Shown here: positions 18,529 to 29,794 of the stretch, piece by piece
How positions within the stretch are numbered: position 1 is the first letter of the stretch
How the letters are laid out: every line of letters begins with the position of its first letter
Assembly (NCBI GenBank): GCA_013365365.1
Contig: JABVXU010000633.1
Location: 1 to 29,794, forward strand
DNA: 29,794 bases
From: Cruorifilaria tuberocauda
Taxonomy: Eukaryota; Nematoda; Chromadorea; Rhabditida; Onchocercidae
Direction of reading: 5' to 3'
Translations under genes and position numbers: made by a program
The notes under the pieces: generated by a model
What the model was told of the DNA's origin: nothing
The model's database searches: none
Seen by the model: the letters and a program-made list of their open reading frames with translations, nothing else

Positions 18529-18542
18529 ATTTATCTCTTCAG
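18529..18542 (+). promoter_or_regulatory. Putative spliced-leader acceptor of hsp-110
   Basis: TTATCTCTTCAG ends at 18542, 20 bases before the ATG at 18563, with no recognised coding exon upstream. A second, weaker AG at about 18554-18555 (GCAG) is closer to the start. Either could take a trans-spliced leader. Confidence 0.5.
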
Positions 18543-18553
18543 TTTACGAGTAG

Positions 18554-23922
<5,369 letters not shown>

Positions 23923-23978
23923 TTGTGTCTGCTTCATTTGTTTTGTTTTGTTTTTGGTTCTGAACGCATTATTTGTTT

Positions 23979-23984
23979 AATAAA
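23979..23984 (+). terminator. hsp-110 poly(A) signal
   Basis: AATAAA lies 57 bases after the TGA stop, preceded by a T-rich stretch. This is a normal 3'UTR length for a nematode gene. Confidence 0.7.
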
Positions 23985-25129
23985 CTAGACTGTTTCGTAA
24001 ATCATTTTGCTACTTATGATATTTAATTGTTATTATGAATATGCGAATCCAATCAGAAATGGGAGTAGCTTAGTATCAAATTTTAACCTTAACTGAATTT
24101 GCGAGTAATTTCATTGAGCCGTTTCATGTATTCTTGGTTTCAAGTTTTGATTTTGACTTCCTAGTTTTCATGTAGCTGTTGCAAGACTGTAACATCTGCA
24201 CCGCTTTTTTGCTCTGTTCATATGTTTTTCCTTTAACTTCCTTATCTTTCACAGCTTATCCAGTTTTTCCTCGATATATTCCTGAAAGCATGTTTTAAAT
24301 GTTTCAAATTGGTCCAAGAACTTTTGATTTAATTTTTCTAATTTTCCGTAATCTTTAAAAGCTATTTTGTTGAAATAAATTGATTGGTCTAAATGTTTTA
24401 TACGGTGTAATTCTGCCCAAAAGACTTTGCTTACGGTTGGCTTTTGGTTGGCAGTATAATGTCGATTATCCTTTTGATCGGTTGTTTTTTCAAAATTTCT
24501 TCACTTTCCTCATTTACCGGTTGGTTCGGGCTATTCCGTTTTTTATTTTTGAGAATGTTTTCGTTTAGTTACTATTTCCGTTAATCTAATCATGGAAATC
24601 AGTAATTAACAATGTTCCATCGAGAATTTTTCAATTTGTTTTTATGTTACATTGCTTAAATGGACGGAAATAACTAAATTGAGTACACAGAAGATAATTA
24701 ATTGTTATTTTATAATGAAAAGCTAATTATAGAAATAACCAATCTCGGCGCCGTTTTTTCTTTCAGTTACATAATTCGGTAATAGAGTAACAATTCCAAG
24801 CTTCTGTGCAATAAATTTAAAATGAATTATAATAAATTTAAAGTTAAACAGTATACATATATCGACTTCATACAACAATTTAGTACCATTAAGAAATTCA
24901 AATTCTAAAGAATAGAAATTTTTGGAGCAATAAAATTATTCAATTGTTCTCTACTTTGTAATTGTGATTGCTGCAAATTAAAAATTGCATCAATTTATTT
25001 TGGAAATGAACTTTTTTTGATATGAAAATCAAAACATGTATGTTACTGCAAACCGCAAAGTATACTATATTACATGCATACAGTAATATTGTATATCACT
25101 ACAAAACTACAAAAGTATATTTTACAAAA
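23985..25129. other. Convergent spacer between hsp-110 and the SLC6 gene
   Basis: About 1.1 kb of AT-rich non-coding DNA between two 3' ends. The only ORF of note (24380-24568, plus) has no recognisable features. One copy of a 40-bp dispersed repeat (24809-24848) and the likely SLC6 poly(A) signal lie here. Confidence 0.65.
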
Positions 25130-25304
25130 TTACAAATTTATTTCATCATTTGACATGACTTCAGCCATTTCGGTGCTACTAATGAAATCCTGTCGATGAG
25201 GTGTTAAAACTGCTTTTAATTTCTACAATGAAATATTTCGATTAAGAATTTTCATTGCTTAATTGCAATAAATTTAAAATAAATTATTATAAATTTAAAA
25301 TTAA
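24809..25304. repeat. Pair of 40-bp direct repeats, about 456 bp apart
   Basis: GCAATAAATTTAAAATGAAT and the following 20 bases (24809-24848) recur with few changes at 25265-25304. The first copy is in the intergenic spacer and the second in the last intron of the SLC6 gene. Both are internally near-repetitive (ATAAATTTAAA twice). Confidence 0.8.
24994..24999 (-). terminator. Likely poly(A) signal of the SLC6 gene
   Basis: The minus strand reads AATAAA here, about 130 bases past the TAA at 25130-25132. No nearer perfect hexamer was seen downstream of that stop. Confidence 0.5.
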
Positions 25305-28300
25305 TAACAAGTTTTTGATGCTAAAATTGATTATTTAGTTCCTTTTTTCTTATAAATTTCTGGAAAATTTCATATATTATTGTTATATTTTTTACTTTTT
25401 TACTCATATTCACAGGTAAAAGTTATATTTAAATACTCGTTTAGCAAATGACATTTGATATTGCCTAATCAATAACTTAATTAAATTACTTGAAATACAT
25501 GATAAACCTATATTTACTTTATTATTTTTCTAAATAAAATATATAAATTGATATAAAAAGTACAAAAATTGAAAATTTAAAATCCTTGTCAAAATGACAA
25601 AAATTACCTACCGTGGAAAAAGTATCACCCTTTTGCGTAAAAAGCTTATAAAAGCCAACGATGACAATTACTGATATAGTTGAGAGTGAAAAGATTATAC
25701 CGATAATGTTAGCCATTTTAGGATAAATAAAATCCTGATATTTCAGCGGTTCATAATTAGCGAAGCAGCTAATTATAGTACACTAAAATTAATCTAATTA
25801 AAAAAATTACAAAATTTCAAAATTCACCTAAAAATTAAAGAGAATTAAGCTATTAATTTGTTAATTAGCTTGTTTTTTATTAATCATTTTAAATTATTCT
25901 AATATTTAAATTAAAAAAAAAAAGAAAAGAGATTTTATCAATTTGATAAATTTGAAAAAAATTTTTTAACCAATAAAAAAATTGGTGCACCAATAGTCCA
26001 ACATAAACGCCAATAGTATCCTGGTTCATAGCCTAACATTTCTTTTAAATTTTGTACAAAATTGCTTATTCCTGAAAATAAATAAATATCATTTTTTCCT
26101 TCTTTAAATTTAAATATTAGAGTAATAGTACGAATAAGCTATTAATATTAAATTATTCCTAAGCCTAAGCCTAAGCCTAAGCCTAAGGGCAAGAGTATCA
26201 AATGCATGCAGCAATAAACCAGTAAACTCAGTAATCACTACTAGACTGTTTAAATGCTTAAAAGAAAATATATCGTATTAGCATTTTGATCATGATTATA
26301 TCATCTAATCAGTAAGTTGTGATATTTGCTAAAATGATTGAAAGAAATATTACGTATTATGATTTCGAATATGATTACTATAAATAATCAATAAACTTTA
26401 ATTGTATTATTTACTTAATGATTAAAATTATCATTTCGAATAAGACTATATCAACAAAACTTTGGTTGTGATATTTCCTTAAATGATTGAAAAGAAATAA
26501 TACAACTAAATTTGTATTACTATTTCGAATATGATTACGTAATCTAATGTGAAAATTTTGTGATTTCAATTGCCCATTGCATTATTTTTAATTAAATATT
26601 ATTTTAAGAAATGCTATTTTTATTTTTTGTATATTTTTATTTACTATATTATGTTTATTTTTTTATTATGTTTATTATATTTATTTTATTATTTATTATT
26701 TACTTATTATATGATTTTTATTAAATTATATTTATTTTATTATTTATTATTTATTTATTATGTTATGTTTACTATATTATACTTATTTTATTATTCGTTA
26801 TTTACTTATTATATTATGTTTATTATTTTTATTATATTTAGCAAGCATAATGCTTATTATATTATATCTACTCTATTATTTATTATTTACTTATTTTATT
26901 ATGTTTACTATATTATATTTATTTTATTATTTATTATTTATTTGTTAGATTATGTTTATTATTTTTTATTGTATTATGTTTATTATATTATATTTATTTT
27001 ATTATTTATTATTTATTTATTATACTATGTTTATTGTATTATATTTATTTTATTGCTTATTATTTATTTATTATACTACGCTGTGTTTATTAAATTATGC
27101 ATACTCAAAATAAATAATTAAATATAATAAATATATTAAATATAAAAAATGAGTATAATGTGATTGATTGATTGTTAAATTAGTGAAGTTATTAATTACC
27201 GATTAATTAATTTTTTCTCTTTCATCTTAATTATAACTATGGTTTGCTTTTCAATGATAAAGATTATTATCAAAGATAATTCAATAAAATATTGCTATTC
27301 GAATTTTTTTCTTTGTTTTTATTTTTATTTTCTCAATCTAAAAGATAACGAAAATATTCGTTGTATCACTGATAAGAGAAATTATTGAAACGATTTGTTC
27401 CATTGATAAAAATTTCGATGATTATCATTCATCAATTATAGTTATACCATTAGAATCTTAATTATTAAATAATTATAAACCATAAATGAATGAGATAACA
27501 ATTGTTTCACAAAATACTGCAATTAGTAGATCCCATGAAGTACCATAAGCAATTAACCATTCCATAATTAGTATACCACCCTAAATGATAAACTATAATG
27601 CATTTTGATTAATCATTGATTAATTATCAATTAATGATTATTCATGCAATTGATAATCAATTATCAAAATAATAATTTTATCATTACTTGTAAAATAGTA
27701 ATGAACGAGAAAAACAGCGAATTCTTAACTGTAATAGTTTTATCAAAGTAATTAATTTGATAAAAAACTTTGGTAAAGTATTTATTTTAAAAAAATTTAA
27801 TATTTAATTTAATCTAATATTTGAAACTTTGGGAAAGTATTTATTTGAAAAATTGCCAAATAACGATTTTTTAAAAAACAATGAAAAAGAAAATTACGAA
27901 TTAATTATATTCTGTTATCTCTATTCGATAGTGATAATGTAATAAATATATGAATAAGATATGAATATATTATTGTTAGTCTTATCGATTAACTTGATTT
28001 ATTTAATTGTGATAACGATTGATAAGTAATCTGTGATAAGAGCTTTATTGGATAATGACAATGTAATAAATATATGAATAAGATATGAATCTATGACTGA
28101 TAATCATATCGATTAAATTGGTTTATTTAATTATGACAACGATTAATAAGTAATTTGTGATAAGATCATTGTTGAATCATGATAATGGAATAAGTTGAAT
28201 CATGATAATGGAATATAATATATTCATAAATAAGATATGAATATATTACTGTTAGTCATATCGACTAATTTGATTAATTTAAGCGTGATAATGATAACTA

Positions 28301-29420
28301 TTGATAAGTGTTTGTGATAAGATCTTATCAGAGGTATGTAAACTGATAAAAAAACAATAACCTTCGTGCATATAGCAATTCCAATAAACATATAAAAAGT
28401 AAATAGTATAGCAACAAAATATTCTCGACGACGATTTAGCAATGGAAATTCATCACATAATGCGGTAATTATTGCTTCCGAACCACCAAACTAAAATTTT
28501 CCGATTAACAATTTCATTTTCCGGAATTAACTTGTAATTTAATCGATAATTTCATCTTTCAACACGTTATTTTTATTTTCAGTATTTAATATTATTAAGA
28601 CGGAAGAAATATATTTGCCGTATTCTCAGGCTTTTTTTAGCCTATAGTCATTTAATATTATCACTTTATTATCATTAAGCTTATTATTATCATCATCATT
28701 ATCACGTATTCTCATGTTTTTTTAGTTTATTATCATTTAACACTATTACTTTTATTATTGTCATTAAGCTTATTCTTTTCATTCAACATTTATCATTATC
28801 ATTATCACTATCATTATCACGTATTCTCATGTTTTTTTAGTTTATCATCATTTAACATTATTACTTTTATTATTGTCATTAAGCTTATTCTTTTCATTCA
28901 ACATTTATCATTATCATTATCACTATCACTATCATTATCACTATCATTATCACGTATTCTCATGTTTTTTTAATTTATTAGCATTTGACACTATTACTTT
29001 TATTATTGTCATTAAGCTTATTATTATCATTTAACATTTCTCACTATCAATATCGTTGTCATTGTTATGTGCAATGCAAGTTAATTATCAAGCTTATTAT
29101 TGTCATTGAACATTTATCACTATCATTATCATTATCATTATCATGTATCATTCAAGTTAAAGAGCAAAAAAAACATTTTTGAAATAGGACTGGAAATTTA
29201 AAAGCTTAATAGATTCCTGGTAAATTATCACAAAAATTCATCGAAAACGATCAAATCAAAGTTTACAAAAACTCAATAAAAGCCAAGTAAAAATAAAATT
29301 TACCGAACTATCTAATCCAAGCGTAAGCAGCATCAGAAAAAAAATTACGGAAAATGCTGATGCATACGGCATTGTTGCTAATGCTTCCGGATAGACAACG
29401 AATACGAGTCCTGGACCTTC
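25130..29420 (-). CDS. SLC6 neurotransmitter:sodium symporter, monoamine-type, C-terminal part
   Basis: SLC6 proteins are plasma-membrane Na+/Cl- coupled transporters that recapture transmitters or take up amino acids. Six exons are inside the window, in coding order: 29304-29420, 28362-28490, 27481-27580, 25971-26071, 25612-25782, 25130-25222; 236 codons plus stop, all phases closing. Visible: extracellular loop 4 ([14 protein letters not shown]), TM8 with the Na2-site LGLDSS followed by [18 protein letters not shown]9 ([17 protein letters not shown]), TM10 after [25 protein letters not shown] leading into TM11, [12 protein letters not shown] leading into TM12, and a cytosolic tail beginning [19 protein letters not shown] and YEPLxYxDxxYPxxAN resemble dopamine/serotonin transporters more than GABA transporters, so a dat-1 or mod-5 type is likely but unproven. 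The N-terminal half (TM1-7) lies beyond 29794. The last exon is short and assigned by phase and SLC6-like tail. Confidence 0.93.
26158..26187 (-). repeat. Interstitial telomeric repeat, (TTAGGC)n
   Basis: Five perfect CCTAAG units on the plus strand. Read on the minus strand this is four TTAGGC plus TTAGG, the canonical nematode telomere hexamer. It lies in the SLC6 intron between exons 27481-27580 and 25971-26071, about 90 bases from the 25971-26071 exon. Confidence 0.95.
26677..27090. repeat. AT-only minisatellite, seven units with a 51-bp period
   Basis: A unit starting ATATTTATTTTATTATTTAT begins near 26677, 26728, 26779, 26864, 26915, 26990 and 27041. Four of the six spacings are exactly 51 bp; the other two are longer by 35 and 24 bp. 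The array fills much of the 1.4-kb SLC6 intron (26072-27480). Because 51 is a multiple of three, an ORF of 183 codons (26570-27121, plus) stays open through it, but it encodes only Ile/Leu/Tyr/Phe-rich low-complexity sequence. Confidence 0.85.
27931..28325. repeat. Imperfect tandem repeat, three units of about 125-147 bp
   Basis: A unit containing AATGTAATAAATATATGAAT, then AAGATATGAAT, TATCGATTAA and GATAAGTAATnTGTGATAAG starts near 27936, 28060 and 28207. The third unit carries a local duplication of TTGAATCATGATAATGGAAT just before it. It lies inside the SLC6 intron 27581-28361. Confidence 0.8.
28619..29145. repeat. Tandem repeat of 85-133-bp units with (TATCAT/TATCAC)n tracts
   Basis: CGTATTCTCATGTTTTTTTA starts near-identical units at 28704 and 28820; a related unit is at 28953 and a diverged first one at 28619. 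Each contains a conserved TATTGTCATTAAGCTTATT-type core and ends in a variable run of TATCAT/TATCAC hexamers, whose copy number explains the changing unit length (85, 116, 133 bp). A final partial unit from about 29090 ends near 29145. It lies in the SLC6 intron 28491-29303 and generates His/Tyr- and Ser/Leu-rich false ORFs. Confidence 0.85.
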
Positions 29421-29794
29421 CTGAATTTCAAAATAAATTAATAGATTAAACTATTAATTTAAAATGCTAACGAAAATACGTCGAATTATTAATTCAGAGC
29501 TAATAAGTAGGTCAAATCATTCATCCTAAAACTCCTAAGTTAATCATAAAAATCAGTAAACAATGGAAGAAATAATTTGCAAATTAATATAAAAATTAAA
29601 ATTTATATTATAATTAATTAATTTTTAATTAATCGATTGTGAGATATTTATAAATTTTGATTTGCATATTAACTTGCTGATTATTTCCCATACTGTTTAC
29701 TTATTTTTACTAAGTTTTAAATAATCGATTATATTTATAAATTTTGTTTAAAATAGTAATAATAATAATAGTAACAATAATTAATAATAATAAT
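29421..29794 (-). other. SLC6 intron reaching the window edge
   Basis: Upstream of the first visible SLC6 exon the sequence is AT-rich and has no recognisable SLC6 coding segment on the minus strand. The next exon of the gene should lie beyond the right edge. The last 40 bases are an AAT-rich simple repeat. Confidence 0.7.

Larger units (their letters stand above)
13915..18540. other. Divergent 4.6-kb spacer between ksr and hsp-110
   Basis: No coding sequence is supported. ORFs at 13809-14108, 14746-15088, 15665-15853, 17210-17404 and 18112-18387 are short, compositionally biased and resemble nothing recognised. The segment holds a pair of 32-bp repeats near 14.8-15.0 kb, a 100-base pyrimidine tract near 15.7 kb and a degenerate minisatellite near 16.0-16.4 kb. 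Promoters of both flanking genes should lie here, but no core element could be assigned. No tRNA or spliced-leader RNA gene was seen. Confidence 0.65.

Noticed and set aside
13915..18540. Search for a tRNA, 5S rRNA or spliced-leader RNA gene in the large spacer
   Set aside because: No T-loop-like GTTCRANNC with a matching acceptor stem and no spliced-leader sequence could be seen.
26570..27121. 183-codon plus-strand ORF rich in Ile, Leu, Tyr and Phe, superficially a membrane protein
   Set aside because: It is translated straight through an AT-only minisatellite inside an intron of a minus-strand gene and has no family features.
27931..29145. Regularly spaced repeats considered as a CRISPR-like array
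   Set aside because: Units are directly tandem without unique spacers, AT-rich, intronic and in a eukaryotic genome.
28758..29182. Ser/Leu- and His/Tyr-rich ORFs
   Set aside because: Products of the TATCAT/TATCAC hexamer tracts in an SLC6 intron.

Overview
This AT-rich window carries compact multi-exon eukaryotic genes with short GT-AG introns, trans-splice-like acceptors just ahead of start codons, AATAAA poly(A) signals and a run of the nematode telomere hexamer (TTAGGC on the minus strand). It is nuclear DNA of a nematode. The gene set, gene sizes and AT content suggest a parasitic, filarial/spirurid-type (clade III) worm, but the species cannot be fixed from the sequence.

Layout from left to right: (1) 1-1487, AT-rich intergenic DNA. 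(2) 1496-4968 (+), the 26S proteasome lid subunit Rpn3/PSMD3, 11 exons, 520 aa. (3) 5484-6642 (+), mitochondrial ribosomal protein L32, 3 exons, 186 aa; it lies 515 bp downstream in the same direction and could be an operon partner. (4) 7785-13902 (-), kinase suppressor of Ras (KSR), 19 exons, 854 aa. (5) 13915-18540, a 4.6-kb non-coding spacer between the divergent ksr and hsp-110 starts, with a degenerate minisatellite, a pyrimidine tract and short duplications. (6) 18563-23922 (+), HSP110/HSPA4-type chaperone, 17 exons, 827 aa. (7) 23923-25129, a non-coding convergent spacer. (8) 25130-29420 (-), the C-terminal 236 codons (6 exons) of an SLC6 neurotransmitter:sodium symporter of monoamine type. 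Its 5' part lies beyond the right edge, and its introns are swollen with minisatellites and an interstitial telomeric repeat.

Every exon was assembled by hand from splice sites, reading phase and family similarity. All introns are GT-AG and the phases close in every gene. From memory, rpn-3, mrpl-32 and hsp-110 sit together in C. elegans (clones C30C11.2, .1 and .4), so the window looks like a conserved nematode neighbourhood in which ksr lies, on the opposite strand, between mrpl-32 and hsp-110. The genes do not form one pathway: there are two proteostasis genes (proteasome lid, HSP110), one mitochondrial translation gene, one Ras-ERK scaffold and one transporter. I found no convincing undescribed system. 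The points most worth a second look are the synteny, the possible operon, KSR keeping its catalytic residues, the intronic telomere repeat, and a 51-bp minisatellite that produces a false 183-codon ORF.
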